A stretch of DNA of 64,000 nucleotides from Poecilobothrus nobilitatus (Eukaryota; Arthropoda; Insecta; Diptera; Dolichopodidae). The notes below the pieces were generated by a model. The model ran no database searches. It was given only the letters and a program-made list of their open reading frames with translations, and was not told where the DNA came from. The position numbers and the translations under genes were made by a program. The DNA lies in contig OX352772.1 in assembly GCA_947095535.1 (NCBI GenBank), forward strand, positions 320,860,018 to 320,924,017. The letters run 5' to 3'. This document shows positions 11,145-23,724 of the stretch, one piece after another; positions within the stretch are counted from its first letter, which is position 1; each line of letters begins with the position of its first letter.

Positions 11145-12261
11145 ACATTGTTTTAATTAATAATCATGACGACTTGCATACTTTTAGGATGATGATTTTA
11201 TATTTTATACTAAATGTTATATCAGTTTATATGTATTTTAAGCACGTATGAAAATTTTAAATATGACATCCATTACGATTATTATAATAACGTTAAATAT
11301 CTTTGTTCCTTTTGTTAAATATTTTATATTAAAATAATGAAAATTTATCGTTTTTTTTTTTTTATTTAAAATCTTTGTTATAATCTGAGATTTTTTTAAA
11401 TTGTTTTTTTCTTAAAAATGTAATAGTTGTCGCAGTATTTTCTTTTTTTCTTTTTCAAATGTTTGGTTATTTTTTTTTTTTTCATTTTATGCCATTAAAC
11501 ATTCTAGGTAAATAGAATTTGACATTTATGCCTTTAATTTAGAAAAACTACATATAATTCTAGTTGCTTCTGACACGAAAAAATATATAACATAGTATAT
11601 AGGTAGTTGTGCATTCTGAGGGGAATAAATCATTAAAAGATCCTAAAAACTAAATAAATTCTTGTTTTTTTTTCCCCCCATAAAACAACATAAAAACAAT
11701 AAATTAAAAAAGAAAAAATACGAATACGTCCACAAGGCGCACCATTTGTTTTTTTTTCAAAAAGATTAAAAAATTGACAGAACAAAAAAAAAAAGAGGAA
11801 GGATGAATAGTAAAATTTAACAGGCGCCTCAATTATTTTTTGTTCTATTTTTTCATGTCTGAAACTAAAATAAAATAAAAAAAAAACATGCAATTTTGTT
11901 TTTTTCTGATTCTGACTTGACTGGATAGAAACAATTGTGGTTATAACCAACCATTAAATCTGCTCATCCGTAATGACCATTCTCTTTTTTTTTTTTTGTT
12001 GTTTTTTTCTTTCTTAAAGTTAAAACTATTAAAAAAAAAATATGAAAATTGTATGAAAACAATAGATTTGCTTTATATTTTTTCTTTCTATTTTTTCTTT
12101 TCATCTTACCTGTTCTATGTTTCACCTGAACTTTCTATTTTCTTTTTCATTCTACTTGTTTTCTATAGTGGTATTTCATGCCGTGTTATTTTTAACCAAT
12201 TGTAGACAAACAAAATGGTATTTTGTTTTATGTTTTTACTATGTTTGTTTTTTTTTTTTAA
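11145..12261. other. A/T-rich low-complexity stretch
   Basis: Poly-T and poly-A tracts dominate. The minus-strand frame at 11633-11950 and the plus-strand frame at 11996-12205 are Phe/Lys-rich translations of these tracts with no domain, and are not called. Confidence 0.5.
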
Positions 12262-12720
12262 ATAAAAACGAGAAAAGTTAAATGTGTCAACATTAGGATA
12301 TCATCCAGTAGAAACATAATTATTATGCTGTTTGTATAAGCTTTAATTATCTGTTAATTAAAAACTGATATACATTTATATAAATTTGAGATTTGTTTGC
12401 TAGCTACTCGAACTCGTTGCGCTAAATCAAAAACATTTTATTGAAATTGTTGCCATAAAACTTGATTATCTTTTAGTCAAATTCATATATTGTCTAACTT
12501 AAGTAACTTAAGTCTAACTTTCGCAGTACATAAATAAAATTTTGTAGAAATCGTTAGCATAAAACTTATCTTTTACTGACAAAAGTTTAGGTATCCAAAG
12601 GATATCCTGAGTAAAATTTATATGTACTATTCCATATTTATCTTATCTTCTTAACATCATCCCAAACGTAATGGTAAATTTATAATAACTATCCAACAAG
12701 GTTTGTACTACGATAAAAAA
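12262..12720 (+). mobile_element. old family C repeat (relative of family B)
   Basis: The start ACGAGAAAAG...GTGTCAACATTAGGATATC parallels the B start (ACGAGGAAG...GTCAACTCTTAGATACCC). Inside, TCGTTAGCATAAAAC and AGTTTAGGTATCC match the C copy at 28490-29000. The 3' GGGTATA end is not preserved. Non-coding. Confidence 0.5.
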
Positions 12721-14700
12721 AAAAAATTTAACAAATATTTAAAGTGGAAGAAATTTAATGCGAGCTTTTAAGGATTTGGACCCCTATGGCTCCACAGAAA
12801 AAGAAAAATAAAAGAAAATTAAATACAAGAGGAGTAAAAATAAAAAAAAAGTTATAATGATAGATTAATTTTTCTTTGTTAAATATCGGTACAAATTAGA
12901 ATCATTGGTATAGGTTTAAATTAAATAAGAGTAAGTTTAATACAAAATCGTATATCATTTAATTAAACTAATTAGATTTTTAGAAGAATTGCGATAAATA
13001 GATTGTTTTCTTAGGCAAGTTGGTAATATAGAAGTATAGTATTTAAAAAAAATCTCATTTAAGGTATTTTTGGTATATATTTTTCAAGTTTTAAATGATA
13101 CTTTTAATTTATTAAGTAAATCAATGTGAATGAAATATTTCCTGGGGAGTTATGTTTTAAATGGGTTCAAATCACTTCTTATAGTTGATATGTGATGAAA
13201 CTCCAAATTTTACTGAAAAAACTGTCAGATTTAAAATTTTATTCGCACAAAAAGAAAAATTTAAGAATATTGGATTTTTGTGAAGTGTTTTTAAGCTTTT
13301 AAAGCAACAGTTTATTTTTATTTATTAAGGTTATAAGTTTTTGAAATTGATCACCATTAATTGTAATGTTTAAATTTAACATAATGTCTTGCTCAGGTTT
13401 TAATTCAATTTTGTATTAATTAAAAAGTACGACAAAAAAAAATTATTTTTGGCACCATTTTAATTAAATATTTTTACATTTAAACAACCCCAACGTTGTA
13501 CTGTATTAAAAAAAAATAAGATATTTAAAATTTTCAATTAATTTTATTCAGTTTCTTAATTTTTTTTTCTGCCTCCTAGAAAATTTTTTTATTCCTCTAA
13601 CGATAAGAGAAAAATATAAATTAAAAAAAAAAAAATTAGTCACATTTAAAATACGTTTATGAAGTTTTATTAGGCGCCAGGTAAAAATTTATACATTTAG
13701 GCATGTTTTAAGGTCAATATATCCGTCTATGGCTGAAGAAAAAAAATATGTTATGTAAAGGAAAATACCGCAATTATTTTTAATTTTTTTTTTGGTTTAT
13801 CTGAAAATTGTTGTTAAAAAATTTTTCTAACTCTTGTAAATATTTTTTGTTGGACCCTTAAAAATCACGCACGCTATTGAAAGCAACATCAATATTTTAT
13901 TTATTTAAGGCAAAAATGGAATTCCCAGAAATATATTCATTATGAAGTAATTTTTTGTTTTCAATTTTGTGCTATGAAAGAATTTCCATTTTTTGTCAAA
14001 TATTTTTATTATCCTAGTGACCCGGTAATGGATCGTTTTCAGATAGCTTTGGAGTTTAAAATGTCTTAATATTTAATATATTTGGGGAATTCCATGAAAA
14101 ATGAGCCAAAAACCTAAAATTTAAAAATGAACTATATAATATCTTATACGGTTCTCTAAGGTTCTAATATTAGATATCGTGATAAATTAGTCCTTCATCT
14201 GCTTTCCTTTTTATTTTGTTAAATTGTGTTTTTAAAATCGGAGGGATGAAATTTTTTTATTAAAATTCCCGATTGTCCTGATGACTAACGCATTCTACTT
14301 TCTTGTAATTTTTACAAGTTATAATAAAAAGTCTATAATTCGATTTTAGACCATGTTTTATCACGAAACATATATACAATGTAAACGTAAGATTTTCTTT
14401 TTTTACTACTGTAAAAGAATTCGCAGAAAATGGTATAATATTGAAAATTATAAAGCTAACAAAAGTGTACGACCCCAATGATTAAAAGCATTTTGTGAAA
14501 ATATAAGTTACTTTTTTCGTTTACGTTTTTGTTATTGGAACACTGAAATATTAGTGAAATATTGCTATATAAAAGGGTCTTAAATATGCAAATATTTGCA
14601 AAACAAAGTTAATACTGCCTAGGACAAATTGATAAAAGTAAATTTCTAAATTCATGTCCCAATGACTAACATGGAATTCCCGATTTATATAATCTAATAT
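12721..14700. other. A/T-rich non-coding stretch
   Basis: No gene or element recognised. The 72-codon minus-strand frame at 14260-14478 has no motif. Confidence 0.45.
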
Positions 14701-14790
14701 GTTGAGGGAGGTGGTGTTTAGTTGGTTAAAGTTTCATCCACTCATAGAGAACTCGTGATCGTTCCACTCCTCTATAGTATCTATGGATGA
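14700..14790 (+). repeat. possible tRNA-like SINE fragment
   Basis: GGTGGTGTTTAGTTGGTTAAAG resembles a polymerase III A-box region, and about 40 bases later GTGATCGTTCC is a weak B-box. No clear arms and no matching body, so this is tentative. Confidence 0.25.
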
Positions 14791-16650
14791 TTCCCACCTA
14801 CCCTCGTAAAAAAAAAATATATATGTATATTAAACAAACATCTGCCACCTGGCCCCAAAAATTAATATTAATTAATTTTTTTTTTATTTTGAAAAATTCC
14901 AACCTTTTTTTTTTGTCTCTTAACAGGAAAAGATTTATAATTTTTTTTTCTTTTAAATTTAGATATTTATATAATGACATATCTGTATATTAAATACATG
15001 GTACCTATATTTTTTATCAAAGAACTTAAATTTCCCATATGATATGAGTGATAGTACAACAGTTAAATATTTTTTTTTTTTTTGTTTACAGAAAAGAAAA
15101 TTTACGTAAAGTTCTATGATATGATGTTATTGCTAAATACTAAGTTTTGTTGTTTTTTTTTTGGAGTATATATGAGATAAAAAAATATATTTTAAAAATA
15201 TTTTTGAAAAATAAGCAACTGTTATTTTTTAGTGAAGTATAGTTTTCATGTTTTTGTTTTATTTCTGTACAGATTTTTGTCTTCCGCTCCCCTTCCCTCC
15301 AATAGATAGATATCTGCCTTTCTCATAGAATTTTCAAAAAAAAAAAAAAGCAAGGAAATAAATAAAAATGAAAAAAAAAAAAATTTAGCCTTTTACTTTA
15401 AAGTCGGTTTTTTTTTGTTTTTTTGTTTCTTTTTGTATATAAAAATTGAGTTTGTTTATTGCACTCAAGAGAAATTCAAAGCTACTTTTAGTTTTTTTTT
15501 TTGCTGGTTCTATTTTTTTGCTTCATCATCCCTTCTGTTTAATTTATTTGATGTTGAGTTTGAAAGTTCCCATAGAAGTGGATAGAAGGGAATTTTATCT
15601 GAAAGAGAAGTAAGAATAGAGAATATACAAATGTATATATATGTATAGTAATCACAACAACTCAGAGCAGTAACAGTCATCATTAGTTTCTTTTATATTA
15701 TATTTATTTACTTGTTTTTTTTTTTTTTTGTATTTCTTTTTTTTTATTAATGTTTAAAATCCAAATTATTTGTTTGTTAAAGGGTAAAATAGAATGCAAA
15801 AAAAAAAAAAGAATTATACATACCATACATATTATACGTAAGGATTAAATAAGGAAGAAGTATGATACAATGTTTTTAAATATCTACTGTAAACCTAATA
15901 TGTTGAATATTATGTTCAAGAGTAAAACATATAGAAGTAAAACTAATGAATTGTTAAAGGATGACCTTTTGCATTTCTAATTCACTCCTTGGGTAAATCA
16001 AATTCACCTAATACAAATTACTGTTTTGTAACATTCGTATTTACAACTTTTTTATGCTCTTCGATCACTCTTGGTGAATTTCGGCGATCCACTTATAATG
16101 AGCCATATTTCAATGTAATAAGCAATCGTTTTAGTTCATTCTTAATTGAACTTATGCTCAATTGAACATGTTCAGATTCTGAAATATTTTCACGGATACA
16201 CTTAAGAGTAATATACATGAATTTTCTTAAACTATTTATTCAATTTTTCTCAATATAGCTGCAGTTAATTTTAAATTATTCTCTTAGCACCGCAATTTTT
16301 TTCTACCAATTAAACCTCATCATTTTTGATGTATTGATTTATAATACTTTTAGAAGGATGAACAAAATTGCAGCTATTTCAGCCTATTCACTTATCAACT
16401 TGCCATCTGTACAATATTTTATTAAAAAGTTTATTTTTATCTTTATTGATGATATTGATGCCATGTATCGGCACGGTGATTAATTTGAATTGCATGACTA
16501 CTGGTGGAACTGTTTTCAGATTATGATGAATTCATTAAATTTGAGGGTGTTTATTCTTGAATTTTTAAAATAATAATTTACATGCCGTAAGAAAAAATCG
16601 TCTACAAAAATACAAATATTATAAATACTAATGTTACAAAAAAATTATGG
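14791..16650. other. A/T-rich non-coding stretch
   Basis: Mostly T/A tracts to about 15840. From 15950 to 16550 the sequence is more complex but gives only short broken frames on both strands that I do not recognise. Confidence 0.4.
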
Positions 16651-16654
16651 ATTT

Positions 16655-16722
16655 GGTGGATTTGATATGCAAAAAGGTGAATTTGAAGTGTAAACGGATG
16701 AATTTGGAGTGCAAAGCCTCTA
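16655..16722. repeat. short tandem repeat, three 21-bp units
   Basis: Three diverged units share GAATTTGxAGTGxAAAxxG (first unit GGATTTGATATGCAAAAAG). The period is about 21 bases. Confidence 0.65.
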
Positions 16723-17045
16723 ATATATTATTTTTCTGGGTTTCGTTAAAACTTAAGAAATTTGATTTCTTGTAATTTATTTTATCATGACTATATCTAA
16801 TAAAGCTAATCTTTGTACATTTTCATTTATTTAGGAAAATTTTTATTTATTGTGCTAATAATTGTTAATTATTTTGTAAAGTCAAATGAAGACCTTTTCA
16901 AAATTAAATTAGGTACATAATTGGAAATTTCATACAAAAATGTTTAAGGTTCTTCTTACTTATGCATGACTGTGTAGTTCTTTTTTTTTGAATGGTAATT
17001 TTAAATTTATTTATAGCTTTTGTAATATATGAAGAAAATTCTATA

Positions 17046-17094
17046 CATTTTCCACAAAAAAAAAAAAAAATATATATTTTTTTTGTGGAAAATG
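17046..17094. repeat. 18-bp perfect inverted repeat, hairpin-forming
   Basis: CATTTTCCACAAAAAAAA at 17046-17063 is the exact reverse complement of 17077-17094, with a short A/T loop. The non-homopolymer core CATTTTCCAC/GTGGAAAATG makes it more than an A/T accident. Confidence 0.75.
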
Positions 17095-17529
17095 AATATT
17101 TTGTCTAATGGGATTATTTATTATAGTAAAAAAAATATTTTTAGATTTGCTTTTTTTTTTTTTTAAATTTCGGTTGCTCTTTCGTTTTTAACAATTTTAG
17201 CATTCTTTCAATTTTTGAATGGGAATTCAATTTTTTGTTTTCTTCAAGAACAACAAAAATAAATTCAATAAAAAGAATATGGTGGTATACCTATACAATT
17301 TTTTTCTTTCTAGACAAATATTTGAATTTTCTTTTTTGTTGTAAAAAATACTTCTAACTAAGAGATTTGTCATGTTATTTATAAAGTTTACATTTGTGAA
17401 TAAAGTGGAGTAAAACACTTACATATAAGTTGGCGCTCATCAAAATTCTTTGAGTTAGGTTAATAAAGTCTAGAATAGCGTCTATGACTTATAAGGCTAT
17501 CTGCACCATTATTCGTTCATGTTGGAAAA

Positions 17530-17650
17530 AATGAGAAGGAAGGTAATTTAGAAAAATGAGAAACTGTGAAGATGTGGAACATGCTTCTATCAAATGTATT
17601 CCTTTCTGACAGTAATGTTTCCATTTTTTTATTTTTCTTCCATTTTCTCT
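17530..17650. repeat. dispersed repeat (family E), copy 1
   Basis: ATGAGAAACTGTGAAGATGT, GAACATGCTTCTATCAAATG and TATTCCTTTCTGA align by eye with 38875-38965. Two diverged copies of an otherwise unknown repeat. No coding frame. Confidence 0.45.
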
Positions 17651-17689
17651 TATTTATTTAGGTAAACCTACATTAGGGTAAGGGGGAAA

Positions 17690-18424
17690 AAAACAAAAAT
17701 ATAAAATTTATTTGAATTATATAATATTTAGCGAACAAAAAATTTAAATAATTTTAATAGAATAATGCACCAAAAAATTTGAAATCTGATGAAAATTGCC
17801 AAAAATATTTTTATGGAAAATGGAAAACTGTTATAAACTATAAACTTTAAAGTTTTAAATATCTTATTGATAGAAGATACTTTTTGATCAATATAATAAT
17901 AGTCTATAGTTTAAAATTTAAATAAAATGTTTAAGTGTACAATGAAATATCTTATTGAATTGTATCTGACGATGAAAATAAGATTCAATTTCATCAAATG
18001 AAAATAAGAATATTGTGTGTAACAAATAATTTTGGTATTATATTTGAGTATGTTATTTATAGCATATCCATTTGGAGCCAAATTTGGCAAGAATATTTCA
18101 CTCAACCTAGAAGGAGCCCAACATTACTTATCCTTCCGGCTTAATTATTCGTTCCAGTATAAAAAATTTGTAAAAGCTCCAATTGTATATTTCAACTGCA
18201 AGAAAATATCGGATGGCTTTAATAAGACTACATAAAGTCAATTTGCAGTAAAACGTACTTTTATAAGATAAATCAAAAACGTTATTTAAAGTGAAATTAA
18301 TTTCCAGTATTTTGTTCTTAAAAACACGTATATTCTTCTTCATATCTTTTCTAACATTATAACCTGAGTTCTATAACAAACAGCTGCTGTTAAATTTTCT
18401 TAATTTTTTTTATTTTTTATTGCA
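17690..18424. other. A/T-rich stretch with overlapping short frames, no gene called
   Basis: Open frames of 60-71 codons overlap on both strands at 17911-18343, but none shows a domain, a plausible start context or splice structure. I regard them as chance. Confidence 0.4.
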
Positions 18425-18520
18425 TTTCTTTGCCAGATAAATGTGGACAGCAAATTACACATACTTACCTGTTCAGGTGTGGCTGTACGTGTCGTAAAAA
18501 GGATAAGGGTAAATATTTCC
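18425..18520 (-). mobile_element. SINE body remnant (type II)
   Basis: ATAAATGTG, AAATTACACA, TTCAGGTG, TGGCTGTA and TGTCGTAA line up in order with the reverse complement of the body at 6020-6115 and with the plus strand of 59600-59660. The head is absent. The segment has a T-rich stretch ending in CCAG before it and GGGTAAAT after it, so it mimics a 72-base exon, but the match to three other SINE bodies explains it better. Confidence 0.6.
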
Positions 18521-19180
18521 TTCTCAAATACAATTTTTGTATTTATGTAATTTCTTATAAGTATGTATGTATATATAATTATGTATAAATTATTTTTAAA
18601 AGGTTCTTAGAAAGGCTATTAAGCTCTAATTAAAACTTTTATTAAAACAAAGTTCAATGTACAAATATTTATTGCACTTAAAAATTAAAACTTGTTCTTA
18701 TTAAAAAAAATACTTGCAATTAAAAAGGAAACTATGCTTCTTAAAAAGAAAAGGCTTCCACTTAAATTGGAAATACATTTTCTTAAAGTAAAAATGGTAT
18801 AATGATAAGTTTTTTAAGATTGTTCTGGTGTCTAACTTTTTCAGATTTAAAAAATGTTTAGTAAGGCTTTAGTTATAACAATATGAATGAACAAGTTTTT
18901 TTCTGATTATGTAGGTTATATATCCTGGAGTTGAGGCTGTAACAGTAAAATTATATAAAAAATCTTTCAATATATTAATGAATCCATATTTATATAACTT
19001 CAATGAAAATAAATTTAGATAATAAATTTAGATTATAAATGGCTTCGAATGAAAGCTTTTTTATTTGCTAAACATCATTTTGTAAAGTAACAAAAAAATG
19101 TAGATTAGACAAAAGGGCAATCAATTATTTGATTACAAAAAACTTATTAAATAATATTTATTTTAATATTTTAAATGTTT
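18521..19180. other. A/T-rich non-coding stretch
   Basis: No gene or element recognised. Confidence 0.45.
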
Positions 19181-19981
19181 TTAGCATATTTGCAAAAAAA
19201 ATGAGAAAAAAATGTGCCTATTAGTTTTACTTTGTGCATCCGTCTGTTCATAAAACTTTCACACCGTTAAAGATAGAGAAAAACCATTTTAATCATTGAT
19301 AGGTCTCAGACAAAAAATAATGTGGTTGAATAACTTTTTCATATAGAACTATCTATTACGGAGCTACAGCCCCTTTGAAAATGTCCTATTTTTAAATGCA
19401 TATATCTCATGTTCTGCTTAACATTTTTTTTTTTAATCTGAAAACGCCATTCGACAGGAATTATTTTTACCTTTATAAATCAATATAAAATTTATACATT
19501 TTTTTGTTTTAAATTTAGTATTTAAATTTACCGTTATGTGAAAACCAAATTTTGCAAGATTTTTCTATTTTGATAATAGATAGATTATAGATACTTGAAA
19601 TTGAGGGAAGAAAGAACTTTCAGAATTTCAGAGGCTCAAAAATTGAAGATTTGCTATTTTTAAACACCTGTTTTAGGCAGCTGTACATATTTTTCTACGG
19701 CAACATTTTATATGTGTTCAAGCTTCAGTAATATATTTTAACGTGGGTTAATAGTTTTTCGTAATATATTTTAACGTGGGTTAATGTTTTGTTTCGTTTT
19801 ATATAAGGTTTCAGAGTTACAGCCCAAAAATAAATTGCAAAAAAGTTCTATTTTCACATTTTTTCTTATCTGAAAAAATTTTTAAAATTGCAATGCTGCA
19901 AATCGCAGTTTTAAACAGTTTGTAATACGTTTGCTTTTGTGTGTGCTTTTAAAAACGTTTGGTTTACATTCTGCCTTGTTT
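19181..19981 (-). mobile_element. family A non-coding repeat, one-unit copy
   Basis: On the minus strand it runs from ACAAGGCAGAATGTAAACC (19978 downwards) to AAATATGCTAA at 19181. One internal module only. The GGAC tract has decayed to a GGATGCAC-like remnant near 19235. A small local duplication (GTAATATATTTTAACGTGGG occurs twice at about 19728 and 19761) is specific to this copy. Confidence 0.8.
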
Positions 19982-21189
19982 ATTATTTTAATTAAATTTT
20001 CTTCAACTTTGAAGAATGTAAAATGATTTAAACAGCAATTTGTCTATACATTTTCAAAGGTTCTAAGGTAAGTTACTCTTGTAAAATCTTTTTTGCTTAA
20101 TCCTTCTACTCTTTGTAACTCTTTCTTGCTTCTTTAACCATCTTTTTCTGCCTCATCATAAATAAGATGCATTTAAAAAAAAAATATTATTTTATCAGGT
20201 TGTTATTATTGAAAATCACTTTAAAAATACTAATCATTATTGCAAGTGTATTAGTCCAATGCATAAATTCAATGCATTAATTCAATAATTAAAATAATAT
20301 TTACTTCATTCATCATACAAGAAAACAAAAAAAAAGAATAATGGTGCTGCCATATAAAAGATTTGACTACACACACTATTCATTACACGGTAGCATGGCA
20401 ATGAATCATCCTGTATATTACTGTTTTTTTGTTATATTACTATTAATTTTCCCTATTTAGTTACTTTACTAATTTATATCTTTTCATTTTCTTTAAACTG
20501 TTTCTTTTCAAATTCAATCTTAAGATGATAATGAAATTTAAATAGATTTTTAGAAACAAAAAAAAAAAAACTATATATACGATATAAATAATAATATATA
20601 ATAATGATAAAAATAATATATACGACATACGATATATATATTGTATAATAGATAGATATATATTTATATTTTAAAAGTGTATTTGATTTGTCCATTTTAA
20701 AATAGATAATCCTCTTAATTAGTTATATCCATAAGAAGATTATTTTATAGCATTCTATATATATATATACATATATAAACACTTATACATATATAATACT
20801 ACCAATTTGTATATATATATATATATATATATATATGATATTTCTTATATAAAAATATATAATATAGAAAAGTTGAAACAATTTTATATAATAAGGAAAA
20901 TCTTATTAAGAAATAAATACATACTATTCTAAAAAGAAAATACATAAATAAATAAATATATATATACATAATATATAACGGATATCATTTCTCCTTTTAA
21001 AATTAATGATATTTTTTTTTCACCGTTATATTTAAAATTTATTTCCGTTATAGATTTGATTTAAGAATAAAATTTTATCTTACAAATAAATGATGTGAAG
21101 CTTAAGGCAAAAAATAACTAAAGTATGTAATTGCAAAAGAAAATTTTAAAGTACCGTTTTTAATATGTATATATAAAAAAACAAGTAAA
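19982..21189. other. A/T-rich stretch with (TA)n runs
   Basis: Contains an (AT)n run at about 20812-20836 and other TATA-type runs from 20570 to 20980. No gene recognised. Confidence 0.5.
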
Positions 21190-21635
21190 TGTAACAGTTA
21201 GTGCAAGATACAACCGACTTATTTATACCCTATACACCTAAAAAATTCAAATTAAATTAAAAATCCATAAGTTATTTTAGTTAGGTATAAGCTAAAAAAA
21301 TAAATGCTTTTACAACCTTTGTACAAAATTTCAGGTTTCTATCTTTATAAAATTCGAAGATATGCTTGTTAGGTCTTGGGAAGTGTGTGAAGGCACCCAG
21401 ACCACCGCCCCTATTCATTTCAAATTTCAGAACAGGGTAGAACACTCTTATATTAAATTTCAAGTTTTTATATTTATTAATTTCGAAGATATGCTTGAGT
21501 TATGTGGGAGAACCCGAACAACCATTTCAATTCATCTGAAATTTTAGGCAAATCAGGGATTCAGAAAACAACACCCTCGTATCTAATTTGCAGTTTTTAT
21601 CTTTATTATTTTTCGAAGATAGGGTATAATAAAAT
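21190..21635. mobile_element. TATACCC...GGGTATA element with ~120-bp internal repeats
   Basis: TTATACCCTATAC near 21225 and GATAGGGTATAA near 21620 bracket three diverged units. Each contains AAATTTCAGGTTTCTATCTT followed by TTCGAAGATATGCTTG (units near 21325, 21450 and 21580, a spacing of about 120-130 bases). The unit copies differ substantially, so the array is old. The end motifs recall the other fly repeats in this window. The overlapping 60-codon frames are by-products. Confidence 0.5.
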
Positions 21636-21799
21636 AAATATTTTGGTAGTGTGAAAAAAAAGCATTCAATTAATGTTAAAAAATAGTTTTTTTTTTGCAT
21701 ATTAAGTGAATATATACTAAATCATTATGTATAGTTAAATTTATAAAAAATTAAATTAAATGAAATTTACATGTATTTGGTACATATTTTATTATTTTA

Positions 21800-22410
21800 T
21801 ATTGGACACTAAGTATTTTACTACAGAGATTACTATTCGTAATGTAATTAAAAAATTTGGGACAAATGTTTGTAATGCAAAGAATTCAATCCAACAAAAA
21901 CGTGAACGCATTGCTGAAAATATCGATGCTGTAAACCAAAGTATGTATATAAAAATCGACAACAATCAATTTAACTTCGTTTTCAAGAATTTGGACTTGG
22001 AACCATATGGAATATTCTTCATAAATATTTGCAGTTCAAGGCCTATAAAATTCAGTTAATTCAAAAACTTAAACTAATTGCATTGGATTTACCATCAAAG
22101 TTTATCAGAACGCTACAGAAACATGATTACTAATTTCGATTTGGACGATATGTGGTTTCAATAAAATGGTGCAACATGCTATATATCTCGTAACATAATC
22201 AATTTATTAAGAAATGACTGTGTAAATGTGTAATCTCCAGAAACATCAATGTGAACTAGCCACCAAGATTATACTATATAACTCCACTCCATACAACACT
22301 TTTTTCTTTAGGGTTGTCTTAAATCCCTGGTTTACTCCAAAAAACCGCAAACATTCAATTACCTTACAACTAACACTATTCGTGTTAGAATTTTTAAAAA
22401 AGTACAGAGG
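21800..22410 (+). pseudogene. Tc1/mariner-superfamily transposase, dead
   Basis: In order on the plus strand, through several frames, are TIRNVIKKFG and RERIAENIDAVNQSM (N-terminal helix-turn-helix region), LDLEPY then YKIQLIQKLKLIALD, ERYRNMITNF, DLDDMWFQ-stop-NGATCYISRN, and ISRNINVN-stop-PPRLYYITPLH. Insect transposases of this DDE type have WFQQDGATCHTA and NWPPRSCDLTPLDYFLW at the last two positions. Here TAA at 22162-22164 replaces the second Gln and AAT at 22165-22167 puts Asn in place of the second catalytic Asp. TAT at 22275-22277 replaces the third Asp. The segment between YKIQL and ERYRNM is mostly deleted, including the first catalytic region. Terminal repeats were not found. Family assignment rests on motifs; the subfamily is not determined. 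Confidence 0.8.
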
Positions 22411-22473
22411 CGGTATATGAAATCATTTTTAAATAACAAAATGTCATGAACTAAAATCTAAAATAAATTAAAA

Positions 22474-23724
22474 AAAGGTAGAATGTAAACCAACGGTTTT
22501 TAAAAGTGCACATTTCCAAAAAAACAATACAAACTGTTTAGGAGCACAAAAATTTGAAAATTTCAAAAAAAATAGGACTTTTCTGGAATTTTGAGGGGCT
22601 GTAAGTCCGGAACCCTATATAACTAAGAAAAACTGTTAACTCACGTAAAAATATATTATTGAACCTTTAATTTTCACTTGCCGAAAAAAAATTTTTACAG
22701 GTGTCTAAAAATAGCAAATTTTGGATTTTTGAGGCGTAATAACTTTTAAACAGGGGATGCTACCAAGAAACTTATACTAATTCTAAAAGGTTTTTCTCGT
22801 CTCAAAATTTCAGGTTCCTCTCTAAAAGCTTGCCGAAGTTATGAAAAATGAAATATCATGCAATATTTGGTTTTAACATAACAGTAAATTTAATTAGTAA
22901 ATTACAAAATATTGCATAATTTTGATACTGTTTTATAGAGGTAAGAAAATTTTCAGTCTTCTAGTGCTTTTAGATTGTAAAACTACTACGCAGAGCCTGA
23001 GATATATACATCTGAAAATAGGACTTTTTTGCAATGTTGGAGGGTTGTAACTTTGGAACCCTATACAATTAAAAGAAACCATCAATATTCATAAAAATAT
23101 GTTGCTGGAGCTTTAATTTTTTTATCTTGCTAAAGAAAAATGTGTACAGGTGTGTAAGTTATAGGTGTTTAAAAATAGGACATTTTCAATTTTTTAACCT
23201 TATTACCTCATAAACAAGGGGTGGTACAAAACAATTTTCTGATCAAACTTATACTAATTCTACAAGTTCTTTCTTGCTTCAAAATTTCAAGCCCCTATCT
23301 AAAAGCGTACCGCAGTTATGAAGGTAGAAAAATCATGCAAAATTTGGTTTTCACATAACGGTAAATTTAAAAACCATATATGATTTTGATTGCTATTATA
23401 TGATATATTAATTTATAAAGGTAAAGAAAATGCCTGTCGAATGGCGTTTTCAGATTGCAAAAATGTTAAGCAAAACCTGAAATATACGCGTTTACAAATA
23501 GGGCTTTTTCAAAGTCTGAGGGGCTGTAGTTCCCAAATGGATGGGGCTACATGAAAAAGTTATTCCACAAAATTAATTTTTTTTTTAGACCTACCCATGG
23601 TTAAAATTTTTTTTCTCTATCTTTAACGGTGTAGAAGTTTTGTAAGCAGACGGACGGACGGACGGACGCACAGATTGAAACTAATAGACACATTTTTTTC
23701 AAATTTTTTTTAGAAATATGCTAA
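22474..23724 (+). mobile_element. family A non-coding repeat, two-unit copy
   Basis: Starts AGGTAGAATGTAAACCAACG and ends GAAATATGCTAA. The module occurs twice, with the TAAAAATAT landmark at 22646 and 23092 (446-base period). The tract is four GGAC-type repeats followed by GACGCACAG. It lies about 60 bases downstream of the dead transposase, but their boundaries do not coincide, so I do not treat them as one element. Confidence 0.83.

Noticed and set aside
18437..18508. A 72-base, in-frame, Cys-rich candidate exon with a polypyrimidine tract ending in CCAG before it and GGGTAAAT after it
   Set aside because: The same segment aligns in order with type II SINE bodies at 6020-6115, 59600-59660 and 60255-60300 (ATAAATGTG, AAATTACACA, TTCAG, GGCTGTA, GTCGTAA), so it is repeat DNA that imitates an exon.
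21362..21547. Overlapping 60-codon frames on both strands with similar phrases
   Set aside because: They are produced by the ~120-bp tandem units and do not resemble any protein family I know.
22410..22474. The dead transposase and the family A copy as one autonomous/non-autonomous element
   Set aside because: Family A copies elsewhere have the same 5' boundary without any transposase beside them, so the neighbourhood is coincidental.
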